Origin: Terriglobia bacterium
GTDB lineage: Bacteria > Acidobacteriota > Terriglobia > Terriglobales > Acidobacteriaceae
Length of the DNA: 64,000 nucleotides
Assembly (NCBI GenBank): GCA_020073215.1
Contig: JAIQFO010000007.1
Span: forward strand, 1 to 64,000
Direction of reading: 5' to 3'
Under the pieces are notes generated by a model that saw nothing but the letters and a program-made list of their open reading frames with translations, did not search any database and was not told the origin of the DNA. A program made the position numbers and the translations under genes. Of the stretch, positions 1 through 8,578 are shown one piece after another; position 1 is the stretch's first letter, and every line of letters starts with the position of its first letter.

Positions 1-20
1 TGACAAGCGCCAACACGGCC

Positions 21-992
21 TTAGCTTCGCCGCATAGAATCCGAGACTGCTTCGAAATCAATTTGAAGGAGGGCCGTATGGCACTGTTTCGTTTCTCTCC
101 CACGTTCGATCCGGTCGCCGGCTTGCTGGCGTTGCAGCAGCAACTGGATCGGGTATTCGAGAACCCACTGGGATTCGAGCTCGGACTGTGTATCGGCGAT
201 GATCTCGAGCCGCGCTCCTGCCTCGGTGACCGCTTCTTGCGGGCCGCTCGTAGCCACCCAGGCAAGTTTCATCTGCGGCAGCGCGGAAATCTTGGAAACG
301 CCGCTGAGCGTGAAGGTGAGCGCGTCCGCGTTCGTCACGAAACTATTGCGCGGCGCTCCGTCGTGCGCATAATCGAGGAAGACTTCATCCACGATCAGCG
401 CCAACCCGTAATCAAGGCTGAACGCGTTGAGCGCCGCCGCTTCCGATGCGGAAACGTAAGATCCGGTCGGGTTGTTGGGATGCACCGCAATCACGGCCCG
501 CGATTGCCGCGTGGCTGCTTTGTAAAGCGAATCGAAATCGATTTGCCAGCCGTGATCGTAGAGAAGAGGATACGGAACCGGCTTCACGTCGGCGAGACCG
601 GCGAGAAATTCGAAGAGCGGGTAACTCGGTTTCGGTACAAGAATCTCCTCACCGGGATTGCACAGCAGACGGAATACATACGAGTAGGCCTCGCTGGTGC
701 TGGTGGTCAGAAGCAGGCGTTCCGGAGCGAGATCGAAAATATCGTGCGACTCCCTATAGTAGTGACACACGGCCTGGCGCGCCTCAAGCAGGCCTCGGGG
801 CTGAGGATCGTAACGCATCGCCTCTGGATTCGCCAATGCCGCCAGCACGATTTCCGGGTCGGGATGGATGCCGGCTTCAGTCGGGTTCGAAACCGTGAGA
901 TCCAGAATCTCCTGCCCCGATGCCCGCATGTCCTCGATCGCCCGCGTCAGAGCGTTCGGGCTAAGGCGCCAGTTTGTGCGGTGGGAGAACAT
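21..992 (-). CDS. PLP-dependent class I/II aminotransferase, 3' end missing
   Basis: Fold-type I aminotransferase, probably acting on an amino acid. Visible motifs are PNNPTG (substrate and cofactor loop), the aspartate in LIVDEVF, and the Schiff-base lysine in SGVSKISALPQ, about residue 234 from the ATG at 992. An upstream in-frame TTG at 1016 has no clear ribosome binding site. Family members are usually about 390 residues. Here recognisable sequence ends at IADT, around position 189. The last 56 codons are unrelated and are antisense to the hsp20 fragment plus its leader. The C-terminal small-domain portion is lost, so the product is probably inactive if the DNA is correct. Confidence 0.8.
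   Translation of the reverse strand: MFSHRTNWRLSPNALTRAIEDMRASGQEILDLTVSNPTEAGIHPDPEIVLAALANPEAMRYDPQPRGLLEARQAVCHYYRESHDIFDLAPERLLLTTSTSEAYSYVFRLLCNPGEEILVPKPSYPLFEFLAGLADVKPVPYPLLYDHGWQIDFDSLYKAATRQSRAVIAVHPNNPTGSYVSASEAAALNAFSLDYGLALIVDEVFLDYAHDGAPRNSFVTNADALTFTLSGVSKISALPQMKLAWVATSGPQEAVTEAGARLEIIADTQSELESQWVLEYPIQLLLQRQQAGDRIERGRETKQCHTALLQIDFEAVSDSMRRS
78..188 (+). pseudogene. Hsp20 small heat-shock protein, N-terminal fragment
   Basis: The ATG at 78 follows a good ribosome binding site (GGAGG at 68-72). The first 37 codons read as the N-terminus of an Hsp20/alpha-crystallin protein: MALFRFSPTFDPVAG, then an amphipathic stretch with QQQLDRVFENP. After codon 37 (position 188) the similarity stops and the frame runs on as the antisense of the aminotransferase. 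No alpha-crystallin domain follows. The fragment is therefore the 5' end of an hsp20 gene joined to foreign sequence, by a genomic rearrangement or an assembly chimera. The family call rests on recognition of the N-terminal motif only. Confidence 0.55.
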
Positions 993-1023
993 AAATTCCA
1001 GTGGCCGTTGATCCAAGCTGCCG

Positions 1024-1078
1024 GTGGAGAACCGGGCGTCCCGGCCCGGCAGACGGGCGAGACGCCCGCCGCTCCATC
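1024..1078 (-). repeat. Dispersed palindromic repeat, family A, copy 1
   Basis: A GC-rich element of about 55 bp. In reverse complement it matches the copies at 9479-9533 and 63771-63825: it begins GGAGCGGCGGGCG, has CGCCCGTC in the middle and ends CGGTTCTCCAC. It lies between the aminotransferase start and lptFG. Confidence 0.75.
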
Positions 1079-1174
1079 GTATGACCTATGCTGCCGATGG
1101 CAAAGGCGGAACCTCCATCGCTCCAACCCTCCCGCTCTCATGCTAGACTCGCATTGAGAAAACCACCCTTGCGG

Positions 1175-3553
1175 ATGCGAATCCTCACCCGCTACATCCT
1201 GGGAGAAGTCCTCTCCCACGCCCTGATCGGCGCGGCGGTTTTCACCTTCGTTCTCTTCACCCGCGACCTCGGCCGCATCCTCGAACTGGTGGTGCGCAAC
1301 AGTGCGCCCCTGCCCAGCGTAGCAGAAATCTTCTTCTATACGGTTCCCGTGGCGCTCACCTACACCATCCCCATGGGCGTGCTGGTCGGCATTCTCATCG
1401 GACTCAGCCGCCTCGCCGCCGACAGCGAAGTGACCGCCATGCGCGCCAGCGGCCTGGGTGTATGGACCTTCCTCCGGATAATTTCCATCTTCGTGGTGGT
1501 AGCATGGCTGCTCGCTCTCGGCAACAGCGTATATCTCGCGCCCCGCTCGCTCGCCGCCCTCGGACAACTCCAGGACCGCCTCAAGTCTTCTCAGGCTTCT
1601 TTCGAAGTGCAGCCCCGCGTGTTCTACGAGGGATTTCCAAAGATCATCCTCTACGTGCAAGACGTCAAGGCCATGTCCGGCGGTGCCTTGTGGAAAGGCG
1701 TGTTCCTCGCCGACTTGAGTGACCCCGCCGCGCCCCGCATCAGCCTGGCCCGCCAAGGCCTGCTCGTCAGCCAGGGCCCCGATACTCTGGACTTGCATCT
1801 CACCGACGGTTCCACGCACGAGACCGACCCCAAGAATCCCGACCAGTACCAGATCTCCACCTTCCAGACTACCGACATCCCCATTCGGATTCCCGCGGCG
1901 CAAAACGGTCAGGAACACGAACCGACAACCCTCGGTGAGATTAAATTCACCGACCTCCTCCGCAGCACCCAAACCGGAGACCCGGTGACCCGCCGCTGGC
2001 ATTTGATCGAATACCATCGCCGCCTCGCCCTTCCGACGGCCTGCATCGTGCTGGCTCTGGTCGGCATTCCGCTCGGCCTGTCTTCCAAAAAAGGCGGCAA
2101 GTCCAGCGGATTTGTCCTCACCATTCTGCTGGTCTTTCTCTACTATTCGATTTCTTTGATCGGAGTCTCTTTCGCCAAGCAAGGACGCCTTTCCCCGGCC
2201 GCCGGGGTTTGGCTCGCCGACCTGGCGTTTCTTGCCGGAGGAGTTTTTCTGCTCTGGCAATCCGAACGCCGCCCCATCGAACTGGCCGGTTTCCGCTCCT
2301 GGTTCAAGACATCGAGATTTAAGACGTCGACGTTCCGAGGTGGGAGAACTGAGACCGCGGCGGGCGCGCCGTCTATGCCCAGTCTAACGGCGCTGCATCG
2401 GAACGGCGAGTCATCTCACCCTCGCTCGTTGCCCATGCGCCGCCGCTGGTTCAATCTGCGTTTCCCAACCATCCTCGACGATTATGTGCTGCGCGACTTC
2501 GCCCTCTATTTAACAATGATCGTCGCCGCTTTCCTGATGCTGCTCTTGGTGTTCACCCTGTTCGAGTTGCTAAGTGACATCCTGCGGAATCAGGTCTCGC
2601 CGCTTACCGTGGGCGAATATCTGTTGAACGTGGTGCCATATTTTCTCTACAACACGACCCCGCTCAGCATGTTGCTGGCGGTGCTCGTGACCTTCGGGCT
2701 GCTGCAGAAGTCGAACGAAATCACCGCCATCAAAGCTACTGGCATCAGTCTTTACCGCATCATCGTCCCCGTCTTGATTGCTTCCACCCTGGTCGCCGGC
2801 GTGCTCTTCCTCTCCGACCAGTTCTACCTCCCTTACACCAACAAGCGGCAAGACGCGCTCCGCAACCGCATCAAGGGCAAGCCCGCGCAGACCTACCTTC
2901 GTCCCGATCGGAAGTGGATCTTCGGCCAGCATTCCGACATCTTCTACTATCAATTCTTCGATCCTGACCGCGATGTTTTCGGCGGCCTGTCTGTCTTCCA
3001 GTTCGATCCGCACAGCTTCCAGATCACGCATCGCATCGCCGCCGACCGCGCGCATTGGTCGAACGCCATGAACCGGTGGGTTTACGAGCAGGGATGGGAG
3101 CGCAGTCTGAGCGGCGCCGCTATCGAGAACTACCGCAAGTTTGATGTCGCGACTTATCCCGAACTGGCGGAAGCGCCCGCCTACTTCAAGAAGGAAATCA
3201 AACAATCGTCGGAAATGAGCTACGACGAACTACGCCGCTACATTCACGATCTGGAGCAGAGCGGCTTTGATGTGATTCGCCTGCGCGTTCAGTTGCAGAA
3301 GAAGATTGCCTACCCGCTGATCACGCTGGTGATGGCCATTCTCGCCATTCCCTTCGCGTTATCCGCCGGCAAGCGCTCCGCCGTCGCTGGGATTGCAACC
3401 GCCATCGGTATCGGGGTGGTTTATTGGACGATTTCCGGCCTGTTCGAAGCGATGGGCAACCTGAGCCAACTCCCGCCCGCCCTCGCTGCCTGGTCTCCAG
3501 ACCTGGTCTTCGGTTTTATCGGAGGCTATTTAATTCTGAGAATGCCAACGTAA
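1175..3553 (+). CDS. LptF-LptG fused lipopolysaccharide-export permease
   Basis: Two YjgP/YjgQ-type permeases in one chain of 792 residues. Each half has the family layout: two N-terminal membrane helices ending in a conserved segment (AADSEVTAMRASG in the first half, KSNEITAIKATGISLYR in the second), a periplasmic beta-rich domain, and three C-terminal helices. In Gram-negative bacteria LptF and LptG form the inner-membrane heterodimer that, with LptB ATPase, extracts lipopolysaccharide and feeds the LptC-A-D bridge. No lptB or lptC lies nearby. An in-frame ATG at 1088 would add 29 polar residues. The ATG at 1175 is preferred because it directly precedes RILTRYILGEVL, the normal family start. 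The join lies around residues 375-430 and is hydrophilic. Confidence 0.9.
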   Translation: MRILTRYILGEVLSHALIGAAVFTFVLFTRDLGRILELVVRNSAPLPSVAEIFFYTVPVALTYTIPMGVLVGILIGLSRLAADSEVTAMRASGLGVWTFLRIISIFVVVAWLLALGNSVYLAPRSLAALGQLQDRLKSSQASFEVQPRVFYEGFPKIILYVQDVKAMSGGALWKGVFLADLSDPAAPRISLARQGLLVSQGPDTLDLHLTDGSTHETDPKNPDQYQISTFQTTDIPIRIPAAQNGQEHEPTTLGEIKFTDLLRSTQTGDPVTRRWHLIEYHRRLALPTACIVLALVGIPLGLSSKKGGKSSGFVLTILLVFLYYSISLIGVSFAKQGRLSPAAGVWLADLAFLAGGVFLLWQSERRPIELAGFRSWFKTSRFKTSTFRGGRTETAAGAPSMPSLTALHRNGESSHPRSLPMRRRWFNLRFPTILDDYVLRDFALYLTMIVAAFLMLLLVFTLFELLSDILRNQVSPLTVGEYLLNVVPYFLYNTTPLSMLLAVLVTFGLLQKSNEITAIKATGISLYRIIVPVLIASTLVAGVLFLSDQFYLPYTNKRQDALRNRIKGKPAQTYLRPDRKWIFGQHSDIFYYQFFDPDRDVFGGLSVFQFDPHSFQITHRIAADRAHWSNAMNRWVYEQGWERSLSGAAIENYRKFDVATYPELAEAPAYFKKEIKQSSEMSYDELRRYIHDLEQSGFDVIRLRVQLQKKIAYPLITLVMAILAIPFALSAGKRSAVAGIATAIGIGVVYWTISGLFEAMGNLSQLPPALAAWSPDLVFGFIGGYLILRMPT

Positions 3554-3572
3554 CGATAAAAACCATTGAGAC

Positions 3573-3621
3573 ATTGAATCATTAAAGGCTCCGCGGGAAC
3601 GCGGGTCTTGAATGATTCAAT
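3573..3621. terminator. Inverted repeat between convergent genes
   Basis: ATTGAATCATT (3573-3583) pairs with AATGATTCAAT (3611-3621) around a small GC hairpin (CCGCG/CGCGG). Further copies of the ATTCAATGA word follow to about 3645. It sits between the convergent lptFG and propeller-lipoprotein genes and may serve as a two-way terminator. No clean T-run is present. Confidence 0.4.
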
Positions 3622-3648
3622 GATTCAATGACTAATTGATTCAATGAT

Positions 3649-5094
3649 TTATCGGGCCGTCATCCCGCTCGGCGCCGCCGGGGTGGCTACCGCGGGCAGA
3701 CTGCTCATCACCCCGCTGGTCGTGCTTAAACTAAAGCCTGAGATGTTGTCCGATCCGCTGTTTGAGGTGTAGAGAAACTGGCCCGTGTTGTTCACGCTCG
3801 GGTGCAGCGCCATCGACACCGGTTGTGATCCGGTCGGTAGGTTTGGGTTGGGACTTAGCGCAGTCAACGTGCCCGCCGTCGTGTTGATCTTAAACGCAAA
3901 AACCTGGCTCGAGCCTTCGCTTGCAACATAAAGAAAGTTATTGGTCGGATCCACCACCATTGCGACCGGGCTCTTTCCCGCCGGACTTGGCGGTACCTCG
4001 CAAGAGATTGCGGGACAGGTTGCGAGTGGAAACATCAGGGTTTGATCCACTTGCTGTTGCGTGCAGCCCGCACTCCCGACAACTGTGCACACCTCGAAGG
4101 GATACAAATGGCCTCCACTCGAGTCCTCACTGCCCACGTACACAAACAGGCCGCCGGAATTCTGCCCCGCCGGGTTCGTGTTGACCGCAAGCACCGAGAG
4201 AGGATTTACTGCGGCAACGGCATACGGCGAGTTGGGTTGCTCGGTCAGCGTCCCCGATGAACTCACGCTATACACACTTACCGTATTGTCATTGTGCGGG
4301 GATGGGGCAATGCAGTTTTGCGAACAAATATCTTGGTTGTTGGTTACGAACAGGAGTTCCTGGGCCGAGGTAGAGCCCGGCGGAGTGAACGTAATGGCCG
4401 AAAGCGCGGACGGGATTTTGCTTAGATAAAACGGACTCCCAGCTTCCTTCAGAGTGCCGGAGGTCATGGTAAATACCGAGATCGACGGACACACGTCGTA
4501 AGCAGCGGTGGGGACATGGGGACAGCTCGGATATGGCGAATTCGCGGTCGGATATCCCGGCGTAGGGGAAGACCCGTAATCGATCACGAAGAGGAATTGC
4601 CCTGCGGCATCCCGCACCATCGCCGTCGCAGTGTCGGAGCAGTTACTTACATTGGTGCCACAGCTCCGATGTAACCCCGTGCCTAGCGGTGACAAACTCC
4701 CGTCCGAGCCCACTGTGTACGGGTAAATCGCGGGCGCAATCGGATTGTTGGAGTCAGGCGAACAGCTGGGACATGGAGGCGCACCCTGATCCAGGACAAA
4801 CGCCGTCGCGCCCGTCGGGTCAAGCAAAATGTCCACGGGAAGACCGCATGGGTTGGGGTTGGTGCCAGTGGCCGCGGTAGGGCACGTGCTCGCATTCGAA
4901 TTGACCAGCGACAGGCCCCCGCTGTTCAAATCCATGGCAAACGTGCTCACGTTGTTCCCTACACCGTTGCTGCCCTGGGTCAGCACATACAGCACCCCCG
5001 TGGGCCGGGACGAGGAACTGCCGCAATTCACCAGAAATAAACTCAGGGCACACAGGCCCGCGAGCGCAACCACTCCGCCTATTTTCTTCGACAT
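3649..5094 (-). CDS. Secreted beta-propeller (lactonase-like) lipoprotein
   Basis: A 481-residue protein with an N-terminal hydrophobic signal ending in the lipobox LVNC, so a probable lipoprotein. The body has repeated propeller-blade motifs such as VLYVLTQ, FLFVIDYG, LLFVTNN, FLYVASEGSSQVFAFKIN and FLYTSNSGSDNISGF. These are typical of YncE/6-phosphogluconolactonase-like seven-bladed propellers. Catalysis cannot be inferred, because many such acidobacterial proteins are probably binding or surface proteins. The ATG at 5094 follows GGGAGAG with good spacing; a TTG one codon upstream is less likely. Gly/Ser/Pro/Asn-rich low-complexity loops are frequent. Confidence 0.75.
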   Translation of the reverse strand: MSKKIGGVVALAGLCALSLFLVNCGSSSSRPTGVLYVLTQGSNGVGNNVSTFAMDLNSGGLSLVNSNASTCPTAATGTNPNPCGLPVDILLDPTGATAFVLDQGAPPCPSCSPDSNNPIAPAIYPYTVGSDGSLSPLGTGLHRSCGTNVSNCSDTATAMVRDAAGQFLFVIDYGSSPTPGYPTANSPYPSCPHVPTAAYDVCPSISVFTMTSGTLKEAGSPFYLSKIPSALSAITFTPPGSTSAQELLFVTNNQDICSQNCIAPSPHNDNTVSVYSVSSSGTLTEQPNSPYAVAAVNPLSVLAVNTNPAGQNSGGLFVYVGSEDSSGGHLYPFEVCTVVGSAGCTQQQVDQTLMFPLATCPAISCEVPPSPAGKSPVAMVVDPTNNFLYVASEGSSQVFAFKINTTAGTLTALSPNPNLPTGSQPVSMALHPSVNNTGQFLYTSNSGSDNISGFSLSTTSGVMSSLPAVATPAAPSGMTAR

Positions 5095-5113
5095 CAACTC
5101 TCCCAGAAACTGG

Positions 5114-5182
5114 ATCGGGTGATCGCGTCATCGAAGGTCATTAGCATGCGACCTTCGATCGCCGATGACCAGATCACCCGAT
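5114..5182. repeat. Nested inverted repeat upstream of lipoprotein gene
   Basis: Outer arms ATCGGGTGATC (5114-5124) and GATCACCCGAT (5172-5182). Inner arms TCGAAGGTC (5131-5139) and GACCTTCGA (5150-5158). It forms a long cruciform-like structure between two minus-strand genes and could terminate the kinase transcript. Confidence 0.6.
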
Positions 5183-5199
5183 GATCATTGATTTGTGTA

Positions 5200-6642
5200 T
5201 CAGGAACTAGCGGGAAGAGCAAACCCCTGAACGGGCGAAGCCGCCGGAATCCGGATTTCAATCTCTAACCCACCCTGCTTTCGGTTGGATGCGCGCAGTT
5301 GCCCACCATGCAACCTGATGGCCCGGTCCGCAATCGACAAGCCCAGACCCGCGCCCCCGGTTTGCCGGTTGCGAGCGTCGTCCAGCCGATAAAAGGGCTC
5401 AAAAATCTTTTGCAGCGCTTCCTCGGGAACCCCCGGACCGGAATCCATCACGCGAACCACGATCTCATCGCCATCGGCCGCCGGCTGCCGCTCCAGTTGC
5501 ACTTCCACCGTAGTACCTTCAGCAGTATAGCGCGTCGCGTTGCGCACCACATTCTCCACCGCGCTCCGCAGCAGGTCAGGATCGGCTTCAACCAGGAATT
5601 CATCCGTCGCATCGGCCAGCGTAGTCACTCGGCAGCCCCGCCCGGGCGTTTCGTACTCGGCATCGTGCGCCACCTGCTCCAACAGTTCCCGCAGGGACAA
5701 CCGGGTCTTTCGCAGGCCGTCGGTCCTTGACTCCAGCCGCGAAATCGTCAGCAGCCGCTGGATCAGTTGATTCAGCCGGTCAGCCTCCAGTTCGATCCGG
5801 TTCAGCGCGCTTTCAAGTTCCGTCGCGACCTCCGGGCCGACTTCCGCCCCGGCCTCGGATGCCGCCCGTTGCCGCGCCAGTCCCAGCGCGACGCTCAGCC
5901 TGGCCAGCGGAGATCGCAGTTCGTGCGAAACGTCTTTCAGCAGCCGTGATTGCGAATCCACCAGCCCCTCGATTCGATCGGCCATGCGGTCGAAATCGCA
6001 CATCAACTCCGTGAGTTCGTCGCCTCGACCGCTCGCGGGCGCACCCGCACGCGCGCTCAAGTCGCCTGCCGCCAGGCTCTGCGCCGCCTTCCGCAAACGC
6101 GTAACTGGGCTAGTCAGCGACCACGCCAACAAGTAGCACATCAGTCCCGAGGTGATGACCGCGATCGTGATGCCCAGCCCCGGGATCTCATGCGGCCCGA
6201 AAAATACCCGCGGCCCCGGTGGCAGCTCCAACACCAGCGTGTATCGTTTGCCATCGAGGGTCAGTGCCTGCCGCAGAATCGGGTCCCGCATCAGCCGGTC
6301 CATCCATCCACGGTGGCGGGGCGGACCGCCGCGCGGTGCTACTCCCTGCCGGACATCCTCAATCCAGGGCGGAACCAGCCGTCCGGCAAGTTCGCGGCCC
6401 GATGGATCAAAAACGAATCCCCGCAGGTGCTGGGTCCGCCAAAGTTCTTCCACATAATCGTGAGCGCCGCGCTCTCCACCACTCTGGTAGGCATTCACCG
6501 CTTCCGCCAAAATTTGCGGAGCCTGGCTCTCCATCCCATGCCGCGCCGGACGCAGCGCAATCGTCACCAGAATCGCCAGCACCAGGAACAAAGCCTGCGC
6601 CGCCCAGAACGACAGAAATATCTTGAGGAAAAGACTCTTCAT
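5200..6642 (-). CDS. Sensor histidine kinase, CpxA/OmpR-type
   Basis: A 480-residue membrane kinase. TM1 is at about residues 8-30, a periplasmic sensor domain of about 125 residues follows, TM2 is at about 156-177, and HAMP at about 178-230. HisKA has phospho-acceptor His240 in KDVSHELRSPL. The ATPase domain has N-box Asn364/Asn368, G1 DSGPG at 400-404 and GGAGLGLSI at 429-437. It should phosphorylate the regulator encoded 92 bp upstream on the same strand. The divergent gene at 7691 encodes a CpxP/Spy-like periplasmic protein, so the sensor probably responds to envelope stress. The sensor domain is short and Arg/Pro rich and is not itself recognisable. Confidence 0.9.
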   Translation of the reverse strand: MKSLFLKIFLSFWAAQALFLVLAILVTIALRPARHGMESQAPQILAEAVNAYQSGGERGAHDYVEELWRTQHLRGFVFDPSGRELAGRLVPPWIEDVRQGVAPRGGPPRHRGWMDRLMRDPILRQALTLDGKRYTLVLELPPGPRVFFGPHEIPGLGITIAVITSGLMCYLLAWSLTSPVTRLRKAAQSLAAGDLSARAGAPASGRGDELTELMCDFDRMADRIEGLVDSQSRLLKDVSHELRSPLARLSVALGLARQRAASEAGAEVGPEVATELESALNRIELEADRLNQLIQRLLTISRLESRTDGLRKTRLSLRELLEQVAHDAEYETPGRGCRVTTLADATDEFLVEADPDLLRSAVENVVRNATRYTAEGTTVEVQLERQPAADGDEIVVRVMDSGPGVPEEALQKIFEPFYRLDDARNRQTGGAGLGLSIADRAIRLHGGQLRASNRKQGGLEIEIRIPAASPVQGFALPASS

Positions 6643-6733
6643 GATTTTTAAGAATGTGCTCCTGGCCGCTAGCTACTAGCCCCTGACAAACAAGGGGGCG
6701 CGAAAAGCCAGCAGCAAGAAGCCGGCAGCGTCT

Positions 6734-7453
6734 TCATTTCTTCACCTTCGGAGCCGGCCGCGCAAACATATATCCCACGCCGCGAATCGTCTTTATGTGG
6801 TCGCCGTCCTCCTCCGAGTCACCCAACTTCCGCCGCACCTTGCTGACGTGCATGTCGATGCTGCGATCAAACGGCATGAATTTCCGGCTGAGCACCGCAT
6901 TCACCAACCGCTCCCGCGTCACCACCCGCCCCGCCTCGCGCAGCAGCACTTCCAGCAGATTGAATTCCACCGACGTAAGATCGACCGGCTGCCCCGCACG
7001 CAGCACACTGCGCGTCGCCGGATCCAGTTCCACGTCGCCCACGGTGAGCACTTCCGGTGCAACGTCCGCCGCGCTGATCGGCTGCGTGCGCCGCAGGATC
7101 GCCCGGATTCGCGCCACCAACTCCCGCGGGTTAAACGGTTTCGGAAGATAATCGTCCGCCCCGATTTCCAGTCCGACGATCCGATCCACATCTTCGCCGC
7201 GCGCCGTCAACAGCAGCACCGGAATCTTTGATACGCTCCGTATCCGCCGCAGCACTTCAAACCCATTGATCCCCGGCAGCATCACGTCGAGCACCACCAG
7301 CGCAAACTCCTTGCTCAGCGCCTGCTGCAACCCCTGTTCGCCGTCATGGACCGCCTTCAGGCTGAACCCTTCGGCCCGCAGGTACTCCTGCACCAGAGCG
7401 CACAATTCGACATCGTCATCGACTACCAGTACGTGGTCCATTCTTCTATTCAT
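6734..7453 (-). CDS. OmpR/CpxR-family response regulator
   Basis: A 239-residue two-domain regulator. The receiver has acidic residues Asp12-Asp14, phospho-acceptor Asp56 in VVLDVMLPG, Thr83 and Lys105. The C-terminal winged helix carries the OmpR signature, including DRSIDMHVSKVRRKLGD and IKTIRGVGYMF. The ATG at 7453 follows GGAGG. It is transcribed with the kinase downstream. A GTAAA-N5-GTAAA sequence in the divergent promoter region matches the enterobacterial CpxR box, supporting CpxR-like DNA recognition and autoregulation (inference). Confidence 0.92.
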   Translation of the reverse strand: MNRRMDHVLVVDDDVELCALVQEYLRAEGFSLKAVHDGEQGLQQALSKEFALVVLDVMLPGINGFEVLRRIRSVSKIPVLLLTARGEDVDRIVGLEIGADDYLPKPFNPRELVARIRAILRRTQPISAADVAPEVLTVGDVELDPATRSVLRAGQPVDLTSVEFNLLEVLLREAGRVVTRERLVNAVLSRKFMPFDRSIDMHVSKVRRKLGDSEEDGDHIKTIRGVGYMFARPAPKVKK

Positions 7454-7502
7454 TCAACACCTCCGCGCGTCTCGACGCGGTAAAGATTTGTGATTGCCTG
7501 AC

Positions 7503-7562
7503 CGCTCTTAGCTTTTAGCTTTTCGCTTTTAGCTAAGAGCCAAAAGCTAAGTGCCAAGAGCG
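7503..7562. repeat. AGCTTTTAGC-word imperfect palindrome
   Basis: CGCTCTTAGC at 7503-7512 pairs with the complementary GCCAAGAGCG ending at 7562. The interior repeats the words AGCTTTT and AGCTAAGAGC. A similar element is at 43797-43858. It lies in the divergent intergenic region, upstream of the CpxR-type box. Confidence 0.6.
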
Positions 7563-7569
7563 ATCTTCC

Positions 7570-7584
7570 TTTACAAAACTTTAC
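7570..7584 (-). promoter_or_regulatory. CpxR-type box GTAAA-N5-GTAAA
   Basis: The plus strand reads TTTACAAAACTTTAC, which on the minus strand is GTAAA-GTTTT-GTAAA. This is an exact match to the consensus reported for enterobacterial CpxR. Single half-sites occur at 7480-7484 (GTAAA) and 7601-7605 (TTTAC). It lies between the divergent regulator and CpxP/Spy-like genes, 107 bp before the latter's ATG. No binding data exist for this organism. Confidence 0.55.
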
Positions 7585-7690
7585 CGCGCTTGACCGACTC
7601 TTTACCCCGCCGTTCGAAAAATAGTGTTCTTATCTTTGCATAGAAGTTCGGGCTGCCTCCCGAACCACCAGGAGATCAAAAGGAGTTCCA

Positions 7691-8170
7691 ATGAAATCGA
7701 CTCGCATTCGCATTCTCACCATCGGAGCCGCGGTGATCCTCGTCGTGGCGGCCGCCATCGCGCAAGGCATGCACGGTCGTGGAGGCCCCGACGGCCATTT
7801 CAACCACATGCTCGAATTCTTCACCGACTATCTCGATCTAACCAGCGCCCAACAGGCTCAGGTCAAGGCCATCTGGGAGAAGGAGAAGCCGACCCTTCAA
7901 CCCCTCACGCAGCAGATGCGCCAAAACCATGCTGCTATGCAGGCCCTCGAGAACAGCGGCCCCTTCGACGAAGCCAAGACCCGCGCTCTAGCCACCTCCA
8001 ACGCCCAGACCATGGTCGAACTCCAGGTCCAGCACGCCCGCATCAAGGCCGAAATGTTGCAGGTCCTGACTCCCGATCAGAGAACCAAGTTCGCCAACTT
8101 TCAGGCCAAGAAGCAGGCCCGCATGCAAGAGCACATGCATCAGCACATGGCTCCTCCGCCCGAGGACTAG
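7691..8170 (+). CDS. Periplasmic CpxP/Spy-like chaperone
   Basis: A 159-residue exported protein. A signal peptide (about residues 1-26) is followed by an all-helical body with the two LTxxQ motifs of the CpxP/Spy family (LTSAQ near residue 50, LTPDQ near residue 132). The C-terminus is His/Met rich (MQEHMHQHM), which could bind metal. Spy and CpxP are periplasmic chaperones, and CpxP also damps its cognate kinase. The ATG at 7691 follows AGGAG. It is divergent from the kinase/regulator pair, the arrangement of cpxP and cpxRA in enterobacteria. Confidence 0.85.
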   Translation: MKSTRIRILTIGAAVILVVAAAIAQGMHGRGGPDGHFNHMLEFFTDYLDLTSAQQAQVKAIWEKEKPTLQPLTQQMRQNHAAMQALENSGPFDEAKTRALATSNAQTMVELQVQHARIKAEMLQVLTPDQRTKFANFQAKKQARMQEHMHQHMAPPPED

Positions 8171-8220
8171 CTCTGGTCTCGAGACGGTGCTTGCCCCGTC
8201 GACGAACAATCTCTCTCCAT

Positions 8221-8268
8221 CCGGGTGAGGAACGGAACCTCCAACCTCCGTCCTCGCCCGGCTTTTTC
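8221..8268 (+). terminator. Rho-independent terminator after CpxP-like gene
   Basis: CCGGGTGAGGA (8221-8231) pairs with TCCTCGCCCGG (8251-8261), with one wobble pair, followed by CTTTTTC. It is about 50 bp past the stop codon. Confidence 0.75.
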
Positions 8269-8284
8269 AGATAGGGGAATGGGA

Positions 8285-8578
8285 ATGCAACGCGCCGACC
8301 TGCTCTACTCGGGATTAATGTTCGCCGCCGGCCTGCTGTCCCTCTGGACTGTGCTGCTGCTCAGCGCCGCCTTCGCTGCCCTCGCGCCCGCGCTGCGAAA
8401 ATCCGCACCCCGCGCTGCTACAATTTCATCTACTGAACATCATGGTGCCGAAGAATCTACGCCCCCTCGTTCCCTATCTGAAGCGCCATCGGTTCGGGCT
8501 ACTCCTCGGCGCCCTCTGCGTTCTGCTGACCAACGCCATTTCGGTGCAGTTTCCACGCGTCATCCAGCATGCGGTTGA
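8285..8578 (+). CDS. Doubtful small membrane ORF before ABC exporter
   Basis: The ATG at 8285 has AGGGG upstream. About 30 residues form a plausible membrane helix (LLYSGLMFAAGLLSLWTVLLL), followed by a polar, compositionally odd tail. The frame runs 137 bp into the ABC exporter gene. That overlap and the tail argue against a real full-length protein; only the helical part looks protein-like. No family is recognised. Confidence 0.22.
   Translation: MQRADLLYSGLMFAAGLLSLWTVLLLSAAFAALAPALRKSAPRAATISSTEHHGAEESTPPRSLSEAPSVRATPRRPLRSADQRHFGAVSTRHPACG

Noticed and set aside
63-1157. Long plus-strand ORF across the aminotransferase
   Set aside because: Only the first 37 codons after the ATG at 78 look like a protein (Hsp20); the rest is antisense of the aminotransferase.
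947-2260. 437-codon minus-strand ORF opposite lptFG
   Set aside because: Antisense shadow in GC-rich DNA; the composition is Gly/Glu/Arg rich without domains, and lptFG is clearly real.
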